A model generated the notes under the pieces. It was given only the letters and a program-made list of their open reading frames with translations. It was not told the origin of the DNA and made no database searches. Below, piece after piece: positions 1 through 10,473 of a stretch of DNA of 64,000 bases (position 1 is the stretch's first letter; each line of letters begins with the position of its first letter). Origin of the DNA: Opisthorchis felineus (lineage: Eukaryota > Platyhelminthes > Trematoda > Opisthorchiida > Opisthorchiidae); contig SJOL01003706.1 of the NCBI GenBank assembly GCA_004794785.1, positions 1-64,000 on the forward strand, in the 5' to 3' direction. The translations under genes and the position numbers were made by a program.

Positions 1-420
1 CAAGTTGTCTACTCAGGACGCAAGAAGGACGTAATCCTCATTGAACGCGTCCAACGAGCTGTTACGAAAATGGTTGCCTTAAATCCGTGGACTATGAAAC
101 CCGTCTCGAGGTGCTTGACCTCTTTCCTCCGGAGTATCATCGCCTCCAAAGAGACCTAGTTCTTACTTATGCCCTGTTTGAACAAGGTTTGGCCAGCAGG
201 TTTTTCACCGTTGACCCATCTAACACACGACGGGGACATGATAGGAAGACTTTCAAGCTCAGAGCGCACACTTTCATTGGGCAACATTATTTCTCATTTC
301 GGGCAGTTGCCACGTGGAATAGCCTTCCCTTACGGTTATCTACGTTACACCTAGAACCCAGTTCAAAGCACTATTAGGCACTTTTTATGCGAGTCCTCGT
401 GCTGGCAAGCTTACTGCCCC
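1..420 (+). pseudogene. CR1-like non-LTR retrotransposon RT, C-terminal remnant
   Basis: Frame 1 opens with a stretch containing [13 protein letters not shown] frameshift near 75-90 moves to frame 3, which reads [22 protein letters not shown], later RRGHD and VATWNSLP; another shift gives [10 protein letters not shown]. This order (ERVQRRATKMV, YExRLxxLxLFPLxYRR, RGH, WNSLP, FKxxLD) is the characteristic C-terminal tail of CR1/Jockey-type reverse transcriptases. The window edge cuts off everything upstream. At least two frameshifts make it a dead copy. No catalytic motifs are visible in this portion. The clade assignment rests on motif recognition only. Confidence 0.8.
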
Positions 421-1768
421 GCGCTGAGAGCTTAAAGGACAGTGCTACACCCTTTTTCCGCTTGTGCCTTTTGGGTGAACGGCAGCCGCTGAACGACAAA
501 AACAAAACCGACCCGGGAATCTTGGGGGAAGCCTCGATCCTGTGTATCAATCCGTAAATCCGTGATACCCGTCACTGAGCGGGAGGGCTAAGCGAATGTG
601 TGGGGCCTGACCTCTAACTCCATGACCGCCCCTCCGTTTGTTAGCCAGCTTACAGTTTCGGCTCCAGCTGTTCACGTGAGGCGGCATGTCTCCATCGTCC
701 TGCTACCGTGATTCCTTTCGGCATGCCTAACCTATACAAAATCTAGTTGCATCAGGTAGAAAGAACTTTTTAAGCGCGCATTTTGATAAGATTATATCTA
801 CGCGTGGTCTGCGCACAACCTGGCTCTTTATTGCTCAATTTTAGACTAAACCCTCTCACAGACCTCCAAGTTTTTTTTGAATGCTTTGTGTACCAAAATA
901 ATTTAGACACATCGTAACTCATTTCAATTTTTTTATTAGTTTGTTATGACTTCATGCGAGAAGATGGTTAATCCCGGTTTTTATATGCGCCGGGATATAT
1001 TTTCAAAGTTCGGGACCGCTTTGAAAACGTTCGGGTGGGTGAATAAGACTGCTCCTCAATGTCCTGGGTGAGCAATACATCAGATTTGCTAGAGTACATG
1101 AGAGGCACCCTATTTGCTCACCTTCAGATGAAAGAATAACTATTTTAGATGACTCATCCAACTGGACTTTGCACCCCAGTTCTAGTCCCGATTCGACCAC
1201 TTGCCCTGGTCACGAATAATTTTGGTCGGTCAGTAGTCGGGAGGTCTTAAAGCACCTTCAAAATTTTCACCGTTTTTGAAATACGCTCGGAGCTCGCATT
1301 TGAGCCAGACAGTTTATTTGCTATATGAACGTTATCTTCGGAAGATTGGGAGGTCCGCAATAAGGTCAACTTCAAGGCATAAAAGAGTCTAGGCGTCCAT
1401 CTTTTCCAGATGTGGTCATCTTCGTTAACAGCGATGCACCGGTACTACGTACTGGTACTTGGCCGCCATACAATCATGATTCGAAGGGATTCTCCAAATT
1501 GTCTCCTCTGCAGAATTTTTCGGGTCAGAAGGGTTGGCACACCAACTGTTTCTTCGGGGTCTGGTGCAACTTGTCCAGAAGAAGATAGTACAGTGGTCAG
1601 TCCGATGATGGTTCCAAAACGGTGATATTCCGACATAAGCAAGTCAGATCGAGATCGCCATCCTCGACAAGAAGTTGTTTCTCATCAAGCTTCGCTTTAC
1701 TGGTCCTCACATTCGCAGCTATCACTCACAAACCCCGGATTGACCCTTCTGTTTGGAAAACAATAGTA
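421..1768. other. No recognisable gene; possible element flank
   Basis: After the RT remnant the sequence carries short degenerate stretches (about 570-700) with a CCTCTAACTCC-like flavour also seen in RTE 5' leaders. Small open frames at 1003-1200, 1410-1625 and 1445-1642 have no recognisable motif and overlap each other on opposite strands. I see no supported gene. Confidence 0.4.
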
Positions 1769-1770
1769 GT

Positions 1771-2066
1771 CTAGTTGTGTACCCCCAGAACGAACGACAA
1801 TCCTTAATTGAGGCTCTACATCGGCAACTGATAGCCACACGGTCCAATTGAGTCCATGACTGTCTTGCATTTGGTGGCCTCCAAGTGAGCCGATGTTAGC
1901 GTTTGTGTTCGAAGTTCGTACTGACCAAGAACGGACGATGATCTGCACACAACTAAATCAGTCGTTCCCCATTTTTTGTATGCTGAGCATCGACTCCACA
2001 TCAACCACCCAATTGTGCTTCTTCGGGACTTAGTCGTCCAACCTGGGCGTTCATGTCAACCGCCAG
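1771..2066 (-). repeat. Left arm of near-perfect inverted repeat
   Basis: This segment is the reverse complement of 3948-4245 with essentially no mismatches by eye. Both copies encode the same 62-residue open frame (1816-2004 minus, 4009-4197 plus) and share the same inactivating stops in the true endonuclease frame. Identity falls sharply on the inner side (2067-2135 against 3883-3947 is roughly 85-90 percent) and stops at 1770 on the outer side. Confidence 0.9.
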
Positions 2067-2630
2067 GATCACCATATTCGCCATTCGTGCTGAAAGAAGC
2101 AATCGCGACAGATCTTGTTAAGAATCGTTCTTCTCAGTCTCACAAGTGCAGTCTGTGGGGACGTATGCCGATAAAACAAATAAACACCGGTTACCGCATC
2201 GACCTGCAGTGATCATAATTGAGCCAGACAACCGCACAGCGCAAAGACGACTTTTGACTGAGATTCACTCCAGCAAGGCGCTTTCAGCCTTGGGGCTGAG
2301 TGCAACTCCCACACCGTAGACACCATTGCATCCGGATCACCGGATACCCGAAAAGTGAAATGTGGAACATCTGAGCTCGCCTTAAGCGGATTGAGGTTCA
2401 CGACCGAAGTGGGACACAACATACATCGACAGAGGGGGACAGCAAGGTTTCAGCAAGAGATGCCTGTTGCCAAAGTTGACATAGAGTACGGACAGTAAAG
2501 ACTGCAACGTGGAGCATGTCCCTTGAGGTTGGTAAGTGATTATTTTGATTCATTTTTCTGGGCGACGGCTAAGACGCGGAACAAGGGCTAGGGGACTGGC
2601 GGATGGGATGATCGCACTGCATCGTTTGAC

Positions 2631-2660
2631 GGGTGGGGAAGGAGTGTGGGGGTGGGAGGG
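2631..2660 (+). other. G-quadruplex-prone tract
   Basis: Four G-runs of three or more (GGGTGGGG, then GGGGG, GGG and GGG) lie within 30 bases, with short loops between the last three. It lies in the leader of the minus-strand RTE element, so the G-rich strand is antisense to that element. Folding is inferred from the pattern alone. Confidence 0.6.
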
Positions 2661-2880
2661 CCGGTGAGCGGAGATCTGCAAGAGCGAATGATACTTCCCG
2701 ATCGCCCAAGCCGAAGGAGGGAGTTTGGTCGAGTTACCCCACCTTGAGCCTTTGATTCAAAGGGAAGTGGAAGGAAGTGGGGTTTTGTTCGATGACCCTG
2801 CTCCTAACCTCTGACTCAAAAGTCTGAACTGTGAGAGAGCGGCTGTTAGGGCTTTCTTAGGGGACGCTTTCGGGAGCCAA

Positions 2881-3790
2881 TGATTCATTTGTCTGACCCA
2901 CTTGACTGTATGCCGGGCAGACCACACTAAATATGATGATTGGTTCGCTCCTAGCTTTCCAGTATCCTAACCTGAATAACATCTCAGTGTTACCAAGCAT
3001 TCGAGAAATATGGAATTACCTAATCAACCCACTGGATATTTTTGGACCCGTTTCAGATCATGGTTTCTACTTTTTCTATATAAATGGAAGAGTGTTGTCT
3101 CCAAATCCGAGAGTAGACAAACGAATGTAGTCATCCACTACGGCGCAGAACCCCTCTGACCAGAAGTTGAAGGAACGAAGAAAGGTTAAGAGGAATCGTA
3201 AAACTTTGCTTGCCTCCTGGATCTTGCGGTCCTTCCAAGACCAAGCTGGGACTGTGGAGGTAGCACCTCGGCCCACAACTGCCAGGAAAGCTGTCTAAAC
3301 ATTCTTTAAAGAATCCCTTGCTCCTTCCTTCCCTCCATGTGTCGGTCTGTCCTTCAAGCTTGATATTCTCTTTGAGAGTCGCATCGGTTTTTTTTTCTTT
3401 CGTTTGTCTTTCCCTGTGCAGTCGCCAGTTGTGTTCTTTCTGGAAGAAAAGCTTCTGTATGACTTTGGGAAAGATTCACCTTGGAACTGTTTAATCAAAC
3501 CAGATGCGTTGGTGCTCCAAGGGTATAAGACGTTAACTCCTGGGGCGTTAGCGGCGTAGAGTGTCTTGAAAGTCTATGGCTGAATTGCGCTTTTCCTTCA
3601 AATTATTTCCCAATTTATCACGTACAATTAAGCAAGACACGCTGGTAGACCATACACGAATATGGGGCGAATCCGGAGCCAAAAATCGCAGCTAATTTAA
3701 AGTTTTGACAAAAGGGCGTTTGATTGCGTACATAAAGCGAGATGCAGCAGGTGCCTTCTGCGTTTGTCCTAGGGCCTTATGGCTTTAAGT
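2881..3790. other. No recognisable gene
   Basis: Overlapping short frames occur at 2933-3130 (+), 3076-3276 (-) and 3295-3498 (-), none with a recognisable domain. The interval forms part of the spacer between the two inverted-repeat arms. Confidence 0.4.

Positions 3791-3844
<54 letters not shown>
3791..3844 (+). repeat. (ATC)18 trinucleotide array, probable retroelement 3' tail
   Basis: Eighteen uninterrupted ATC units. On the minus strand this is (GAT)n, and it directly follows the same 19-bp sequence (aacatcagtgttgacactg on plus) that precedes the CAT array at 21241. This suggests it is the 3' tail of an RTE element read on the minus strand rather than a random microsatellite. The poly-isoleucine reading frame here is an artefact. 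Confidence 0.85.
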
Positions 3845-3847
<3 letters not shown>

Positions 3848-3882
3848 GACAGCAACATCAGTGTTGACACTGATGCTTCACT
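3845..3882 (-). other. RTE 3'-terminal hairpin fragment
   Basis: Contains CAGTGT-TG-ACACTG (3859-3872), a 6-bp inverted repeat next to the trinucleotide array. The same 19-bp block lies beside the array at 21266-21284, where it sits at the 3' end of a clear minus-strand RTE element. Here only about 35 bp of 3' end remain, joined head-on to a plus-strand endonuclease. Confidence 0.6.
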
Positions 3883-3947
3883 GCCGTTCTATCAAGATTT
3901 GTTGTCACGATTGCTTCTTTCAGCACGAAGGGCGAATATAGTGATTC

Positions 3948-4245
3948 TGGCGGTTGACATGAACGCCCAGGTTGGACGACTAAGTCCCGAAGAAGCACAA
4001 TTGGGTGGTTGATGTGGAGTCGATGCTCAGCATACAAAAAATGGGGAACGACTGATTTAGTTGTGTGCAGATCATCGTCCGTTCTTGGTCAGTACGAACT
4101 TCGAACACAAACGCTAACATCGGCTCACTTGGAGGCCACCAAATGCAAGACAGTCATGGACTCAATTGGACCGTGTGGCTATCAGTTGCCGATGTAGAGC
4201 CTCAATTAAGGATTGTCGTTCGTTCTGGGGGTACACAACTAGACT
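3948..4245 (+). repeat. Right arm of near-perfect inverted repeat (endonuclease segment)
   Basis: Reverse complement of 1771-2066. It covers VDMNAQVGRLSPEEAQLGG, then the HRPFLVSTNF and SFWGYTTRL regions of the APE endonuclease. The in-frame stop after LGG and others are shared with the partner arm, so both arms descend from one already dead copy. Confidence 0.9.
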
Positions 4246-4834
4246 CTAATCATGACATTGTGTGAGCCCGGTTATCACTTCGCTTTCAGTTAGCATTACG
4301 CGCGCCAAAGCAGTGCAGGTCCGTCCATCAACTTTGACAAGTTTCAGTCGCTCAGGGGTATCGGGCTAATCTGGCTAGAAAGCTGTTGGAAACGCGGAGT
4401 TATGCGGATGACGAAGATTACCTGAAGGTTGAATAGAAGCGAGTTGAAGAAGCTATGCTCTCAACTTCCAGAACTGTTTGTCTAGGCCATCTCACTCGAC
4501 AGAATGAACACTGGATATCGTCGAGTTCAGCAGATCTTATTGCTGTCAGAAGGGATATACCAGCAACTAGCGACTATGATGTCGCACGCAGGTCTCTCAG
4601 ACGCCCACTAATCGGGAGCTTGAAGAGTGACAGAGAACGCCGGTGGATTTTGAAGGCCCGGGAAATGGAGAAGGCTTTCGCTGCAGGTAACAGCCGCGCC
4701 GTTTCAAGTGATTCGATCAGCCGGTCAAATGAAGGCAGGTGTCAGTGCAACAATATGCAAAAAAGACGGAACGGCAATTCACTCCCTCGTTCGTCGTCTT
4801 GAGCGATTGGCTGAGCACTACAAAGAACAGTTCA

Positions 4835-5205
4835 GCTTGTAGTGGTTAACGGCCCTATGAAGTCTATAATGAATAGAACGAACTACTAATGTAAGTCAGA
4901 TACAATGTCACAAGGAGAACAATCCAAGGAAATCTTGACTCACACTTCACAGGAGGAAATTCCGAAGGTCCGTATTCCGTTAAACCGCCACACTAAAAAG
5001 AGAAGGTTCTACTTTCCTGGTATACCAAACCAACCGCCAGTCACAGCAATAGTCACTCAACAGAACGCGCAAATTCCCGTTAAGCCCAAGAAGCAGGGGC
5101 TTCTTGTGTACTTCACTAAAACAAATTTTTTACAATAGCGTGAACGATATTGACAGGGAGAAAGCAGATTATATTGAACAGGAAAAATAACAGTTTACAA
5201 GCAGC
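4835..5205 (+). other. Unrelated stretch interrupting the RTE element
   Basis: In related elements the motif ending EHYKEQFS is followed directly by a proline-rich linker and a PEW-SID-PP block. Here that block reappears only at about 5236 (GPEWSIDISPP). The stretch between holds an open frame at 4905-5138 (77 codons, Lys/Gln/Pro-rich, contains QPPVTAIVTQQNAQIPVKPKK) that I do not recognise. It could be a secondary insertion, or linker sequence peculiar to this copy. Confidence 0.5.
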
Positions 5206-5519
5206 TACAAGCCGGTCTTCTTCAACCCAACCGCTGGAGGAACCCAACGGGCCTGAATGGAGTATCGACATCAGCCCGCCATCAACAACAGAAATTCAGC
5301 GTGAGATGTCGATCCTTCGACGGGAGGAGGCGGGGATGCTCTTTACCACGCACTCTACAAAGAAAGTGACTAGGTCCTGGTGAACAGTCTGGCAACCATG
5401 ATGCAGAAGATTTGGAACGAAAACAAAATACCAGCCGAGTGCAGCTCCTCGACCGTCAATCCCAGTCTGGTATCCGTCGGATCTAAGTTGATCTCTGACA
5501 TTATTTTGCATAATTTGGT

Positions 5520-5970
5520 CGCTTATCGAGAGTGACAGCTTTGTGAGAATCAAGCTGGATTCCGCCCTGGCCGAGGATGCATCAGCCATTACTTTACCTT
5601 GAGACAAATTCTTGATCAGCGGCACTCCTCCAAACATTCCACTTTAATCTTAATCTGAAAGCTGCTTTTGGCTTTCCATCGTCGGAAACTTTGGCAGTGT
5701 CTGGCGATCAAAAGTGTCCCTTCCAAATTTATATCCCTTATTAGGGCACTGCATACGAACTCCTTTGGGTGCGTACGAGTATACGGAGAGCTTTCGCCTG
5801 AGTTCACTACGTTCAGTGGTGTAAGACAAGGCTGCCCTCTCTCACCTTTCCTCTTCAATTTTGTCATTGATGTTCTGCTTGAAATTTCTCTGTCTGCCTC
5901 TAAAACCTCGGGAGTCTAAATGCCTCCGGGACATTCGCTCAGACAGTAATTGTGCGGACGATATTACTCT
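5520..5970 (+). pseudogene. RTE reverse transcriptase palm domain (degenerate)
   Basis: RT2-type motif ENQAGFRPGRGC, then HYFTLRQIL. Motif A is damaged: the expected aspartate-containing FLDLKAAFD block appears as LNLKAAFGF after a frameshift. Motif B GVRQGCPLSPFLFNFVIDVL is well preserved at about 5816-5880. Motif C reads CADDITLFG at about 5945-5975, keeping both catalytic aspartates. Confidence 0.85.
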
Positions 5971-5993
5971 CTTTGGTTTAGCTACTTCAAAAA

Positions 5994-6416
5994 ATGCAAA
6001 ATATTTTAAATAACCTAAATAAATCTGCCGCACGGTGTGGCATGCGCTTCACACCTGCAAAGTGTAAAGTGCTGCTACAAGACTGGGTGGGATCGAACCC
6101 AAACATCATTCCTGCAGGTGAGCCGATCAACGTGGCAGAAAAATTTGTTTACCTGGGCAGTTGTATAAGTTCCGGTGGACTGGCTGGAGGTGAGATTACT
6201 CTTCGGATCGGGAAAGCCAGGGCAGTTTTTGCCAACCTCCGGCACCTATGGCGCCGACGTGACGTCAGTTTGTTTGTCAAGGGCAGAGTTTATACTGCAG
6301 TGGTGCGATCTATACTGCTTTATGGATCAGGAACGTGGCGCCTACGCGCAGAGGACATACGAAAGACGTCAGTGTTTGATCATCAGTGTCTCCGAAGCAT
6401 TGGTTGGTTCTGGTGA
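5994..6416 (+). pseudogene. RTE reverse transcriptase thumb / connection segment
   Basis: A 140-codon open frame in the correct family frame: MRFTPAKCKVLLQDW, then FVYLGSCISSGG, FANLRHLWRRRDV, KGRVYTAVVRSILLYGS and RKTSVFDHQCLRSI. It is the longest uninterrupted piece of this element and the best anchor for naming the family. Continuation at 6450-6713 in another frame gives MPEDRLPRRALFTQPC and SLPGWGPRDS. Confidence 0.88.
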
Positions 6417-6959
6417 GAACATCGGATTAGTAATGCTGAGGTACGCCAGATGATCCTAGGAAGGAGGAGTTCTCCCGCGATGGGTGAATTAATCATGCTT
6501 CATAGTTTAGGTTGGTTAGGAAATGAATTCCCCATGCCAGAAGACCGTCTACCTCGCAGAGCTCTTTTCACCCAACCGTGTGCTGAGTGGAAGCGATTGA
6601 GAGGCGGACAGTGTATGACCTGGCAACAAAGCATGGAAACACTAACCAGTAAACCTAGTCGGGTCGACAACTACAGCCTCCCTGGATGGGGACCCCGGGA
6701 CTCAACTCACTAATAGTTAATGACACTGGCAGAAATGGCCAATCGCGCAACTGACTGCGCGATTGGGTGCATCAAAACTATCGCCTTCGATGTGCAGCTA
6801 GCAAGCTCCCGAACTAACTGAATATGCCATCGCCTCCAAAGCTTGGCTGTATGTCCCACACTCTTCCACTTTCTGGTGATCGAAACTGCAGCAGCGGGAA
6901 CCAATGTGATTATGGTACACGGTTTATAGCTGATGAATTGATTTGTTGATTGACGGAGT

Positions 6960-7172
6960 ATACTGCTCATATGGTTGCTGAAAACTCTCCTGCTGAAACC
7001 CGGTTGATGTGCAAATAAGTGTATATTGCGAATTTCTCACATTTTTGGTCCGAGTAGTAGATAAGCTTGACGGAAACTCGGAGACTACGTCTAATTGATG
7101 AGACCCAAGAAGGGCGAAGCCGGTCGTGCGTTGTCGAGGAGTTTTCAGCAGCTTTTTGAGTAGTATTCCAAG
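6960..7172 (+). repeat. Hammerhead-bearing repeat, copy A
   Basis: Strand is given as the strand carrying the ribozyme sense. A short head in opposite orientation (CTCATATGGTTGCTGAAAACTCT, about 6967-6989) is fused to a reverse-oriented body with TGTGCAAATAAGTGTAT, GACGGAAACTCGGAGAC, the ribozyme-like core (7089-7131) and the GTTTTCAGCAGC end. It starts just 3' of the RTE element ending near 6800. The same opposite-head arrangement is seen in copy H at 46384. Confidence 0.8.
7089..7131 (+). ncRNA. Degenerate hammerhead-ribozyme-like motif (copy A)
   Basis: Core box UUGAUGA (7095-7101; consensus CUGAUGA), stem II arms around loop CAAGAA with GGGC on the 3' side, then GAAG in place of GAAA, CCGGUC and GUGCGU. 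Stem I is mismatched. Probably inactive. Confidence 0.45.
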
Positions 7173-9983
7173 AGTTCATTTTAAGCCTGTTGGTTTCACG
7201 CCATTCGGTTGTTGTTTTGTGGTCTCTGCACCTGTACGTCACCTCAAAACAAAGTAGATGTGGTTCAATTTGTTATCAAGAAATATCCTTCTGAGCCTTT
7301 AGGTTTCACTGGTACACATGTAGCAGAAACTTCTGGCCGCTGAATTTTCAGCTAAGGAGCACCACAAACGATGTAGACTCAGCACTCATTTGAAGAAAAA
7401 CCTGGATGCTGCGTAGACCTTTCTACGCTCTAAGATGGAAATACTGGTTGCTTAATACGTTCATCAAGTGTTCCAGAAGATGTTGAATTCCTTTCCCTGG
7501 AATTATTATTATTTATTATTATCAGCGTACCTCACAAATTTTCCTGAAGACCTTGAATTTCTTCCTATGGGAAAAGGTATGTAAACCTGGGCATCGGTTC
7601 AAAACTCCCTATTCTCATGCGCACGATAAATCATATGACGATCCGGAAGCTGTGCACGAAAAAGGCTATGCTTACAAAACGCCATGGATCTTCTCCCAAT
7701 TAGCTTTCCTCTACCTGAAAAAGTGTGTCAGTGCTCGCAACGGCGTCCCTTCTCTCCTCTTTGAACACTTGGCTCGGGTGTAGGTGAAACTTTCCGTTTT
7801 TTATAAAGGCCGTGGTAGAATGATAATGGAATGCGTCCTCCGGGTACCAGCACCGTATAAACTCCTGTGGTTTCAAGCATGTGTAGTTTTGTGAGCTCTG
7901 CTCTGCCGCAAAGCCCCGTCAGTCTAATAATTGATAATCGCCAGAGAAACAACCCTATCCTCTTATTTCCATGTGCGCAATGTGGTGGAATCACTGAACT
8001 TTCCCAACATGCTTGGAAAATCTACCAGGTTAACCTGGACATAATGGTCTTGGATCATATAAACTGACAGTAATGATGAAGTGGACTAAACGGACGTTTT
8101 AGCAACGATCCGTTCCATAGTACGCGCGTAACTATTAGCACTCATTTAATTTTGAACTAATTCGTTGTGAGACAGTTACAGCAAGGTTTTTAATGTTCAG
8201 GAATCATACATTAATAAACAACCTTAAACACATTTTTGAGTTGGTGGACTTATTCACTCAAAAAATCAAAACCCCTTTTTTACTGGAATTCATTACCTGA
8301 GAGAACGACTTTGGTGCATCTAGTATGTGTTTACTCCTAGTGAAATTCACTATACCTCGCGAACAGCTCTTTTACAAGCTCAAGAATGTTGGTGTTTCTG
8401 AGCATTAATCTGCAGCTACCTGCCTATGTGTAGACGCCAAATCACTTCAGTGGCCACCAGATAGACTGATTATCCCTGAGACGAAAGCTTACGAAAGCCG
8501 AATATAGCTTCCTTTCAGGTGATATCGACAACAGGAGCAGAGGAGGGTAGCGAACCTGTTACTGGCATCACATGAGGTTTCTGTAGGAAGGAAGAACAGT
8601 TACGGACCCCTCAATGTTAACTGAATACTAGCAGCAATGTCGATATTGTACAGATGTCCGTGCGCAGAAATAGCCACGCAAAAATACGGTGCGCATTTTC
8701 GAGGAAAAACCAACGCCATGACTTATGCCAAAGAGTGTATCACAGAAAGTTTTGACCAGCTTTAGTGTTCCGGAATCCCCAAATATCCAGCATTCAAACG
8801 AGAAGGACCTACAGTTCCTCCATTCTATCCTGAGCACACTTCTCGGCATCACACCAAAAGCGCCTGCTCACATAAGAGTTTGAAAACCTAACTCCGACCA
8901 TCTTTACCCGTCGAAAACGTGGAGAACCTCCCCAAAAAACGCCCCACAGCGTATCAGATTATCAAAGCGGAACCTATAGTAAACAGCCAAACTAGCGAAC
9001 CGTAGTCGCAGTTTCAGGGGTCGAAAATAAACCCCTAAACTCGAGTACAAAAAGGCAAATGGGTGTGTGGGCATAAAAATGTAGCGATGAATAGATCCTA
9101 CATTCTTTCTATCAGATATGGTTGTTTTAAGAAAATCTCTGTGGAACCCGTAAATTTACGCACGTTCAGCTACGCGTGTTCAGCGTGTTCAAACGTACCG
9201 TATCCATTTACCCGCTCCCCTCCGACGCACATCATGTTATATAATTTTAACGGACTGGTCAGTGGTCAGCTGTTTATATTTATGATGATGCTAAACTAAG
9301 CTTCAGTCTCAGTTTAGTGTTACGGTAGATGCCACCAAGTCATGGCTTCGCTTGTTACCCTAGGTCGACAGGTGAGTGATATCTGAGTTTTCGGCACAGC
9401 AGAGACCCGTTTGATAGCTACGCGCTTAACCCAATGGAGCGGTTATTTATATAAATTATGTATGTAATTTCCATGGTCCATTGGGGTAGCTCTTCCTTCA
9501 GGCTAGATGGATACCGGTGAAGGTATTCACGTTAATCCCCGAGAAGGAGATGTGGGACCAAGGCCGAAACTTGTTAAATTTGCGGTTTCCACTCTCCAGT
9601 TAATCGTAGGCAATCTCACAATGTCAGGAAGTAACTTGAAACCGCCGTATCTACCAAGACTGTTTTCGAGACGTTCGCGGTGTCTGTCCGTCAGGAAAGC
9701 CTTCTGTTGATTGGAGGCTCAAGTAGTCAATGTTGGTTGATGATGTTCAAATACTTGAGTGTGTTTCGCAACTGCTATCAACCAATCGCCCGTTGCCTAT
9801 CAGAGATTCGGGATTCAAGGTCAGATACGAGCTTCTTGGTACTTAACTGACATGTTCCTCATAAATGTTACACCGTCTCGTTTGAATTAAAGCCGTTTTG
9901 TTCCCGTTGGTGAGTCTTCCGAAACTGCTGCACTAGACCAATTAGTTACAACTAGTTGGGACATGTGGCAAAATACACTCTCG
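7173..9983. other. No recognisable gene
   Basis: There is an AT-rich triplet run at about 7502-7524 (ATT units). Frames at 7553-7783 (+), 7728-7994 (-), 8628-8852 (-), 9063-9299 (+) and 9507-9710 (+) show no domain, and their codon content gives no reason to call them coding. Confidence 0.4.
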
Positions 9984-10158
9984 AAAATTAAGTTGGTTTT
10001 AACAGGAGACTCAACTGAATCTTAGCTGAAAGCCTCGTTTATGATATTCTTTAACTGAATGTGGTGTGCAAAGGATGCCTCATGTATCAGTTGGTACGAT
10101 ATTCGAGATATTGCAGTATATCTTATTGACAGGGCACATTACTTGTGAGGTTTCTGAG
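9984..10158 (-). repeat. Hammerhead-bearing repeat, copy B (partial, no core)
   Basis: On the plus strand it matches the distal half of the unit: GTTTTAACAGGAGACTCAAC, CTGAATGTGGTGTGCAAAGG, TGCCTCATGTATCAGTTGG, TACGATATTCGAGATATTGC, ending in the start of a next unit (TTACTTGTGAGGTTTCTG). The ribozyme core is missing. Confidence 0.85.
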
Positions 10159-10473
10159 AAGCCAAATGGCTCGGGAACGCGTGTTCAAACCCTTGTCTAT
10201 CACACGTTACAATTGTGGAGACTGGGGGAATCTGCGTACCCGGGTTTAAGGCAAAAGCTCCCAAAGGTTGTTAAAGAGCCTACTGTAATGTCCAACAATG
10301 GTGCTTTATTGTGGCGTTTCGATGGACCGATGGCATCAAAATCTCGATCGTCGATTGCCATTCAGACGATCATGGTGTCATCCCACATGACCACGTCGTC
10401 CTGAAGCTTTGCGTACATGTTTCATAGACAAATGTAAAACAATGTACGGTACATTGTACAGATGCAACATAAT
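10159..10473. other. Spacer between repeat copies B and C
   Basis: Contains GTGTTCAAACCC at about 10182-10193, which resembles a tRNA B box, and a short near-palindrome CAATGTACGGTACATTG at about 10440-10456. The frame 10066-10404 runs through the repeat and has no recognisable domain. Confidence 0.35.

Larger units (their letters stand above)
1769..2880 (-). mobile_element. RTE-type retrotransposon fragment: 5' leader plus AP-endonuclease
   Basis: Reading the minus strand from about 2880, a G/C-rich leader closely resembles the leader of the element at 44580 (shared GTGGGGTA and GGAAGTATCATTC blocks). Around 2505-2410 it reads like the start of the endonuclease (VRTLCQ-type and DVCCV-type blocks). 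2420-2213 follows with an open stretch containing FRVSGDPDAM, and 2135-1771 with VDMNAQVGRL, the GDFNAQxG-type catalytic block of the APE endonuclease, and a WTQLD-type block (TWRxP...QIDH in the family). Stops and frameshifts occur throughout. It ends abruptly at about 1770, before the reverse transcriptase, so it is truncated. The last ~300 bp are duplicated in inverted orientation at 3948-4245. Confidence 0.8.
3885..6800 (+). mobile_element. RTE-type non-LTR retrotransposon, 5'-truncated and decayed
   Basis: The order on the plus strand is endonuclease (3885-4262), linker with HWISSSSADLI and REMEKAFAAGNSRA (4455-4810), an unrelated stretch (4835-5205), RT fingers and palm (5206-5990) and RT thumb to C-terminus (5994-6800). 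The palm keeps QAGFRPGRGC, the motif-B block SGVRQGCPLSPFLFN and a CADDI version of the YADD active site near 5955. The C-terminus keeps NLRHLWRRRDV, LPRRALF and LPGWGPRD. At least eight frameshifts or stops mean no protein can be made. The family normally encodes one endonuclease plus reverse transcriptase polyprotein of about 900-1000 residues for target-primed insertion. Confidence 0.88.

Noticed and set aside
3779..4012. Open frame with a long poly-isoleucine run
   Set aside because: Produced by the (ATC)18 array running into a decayed endonuclease; not a gene.
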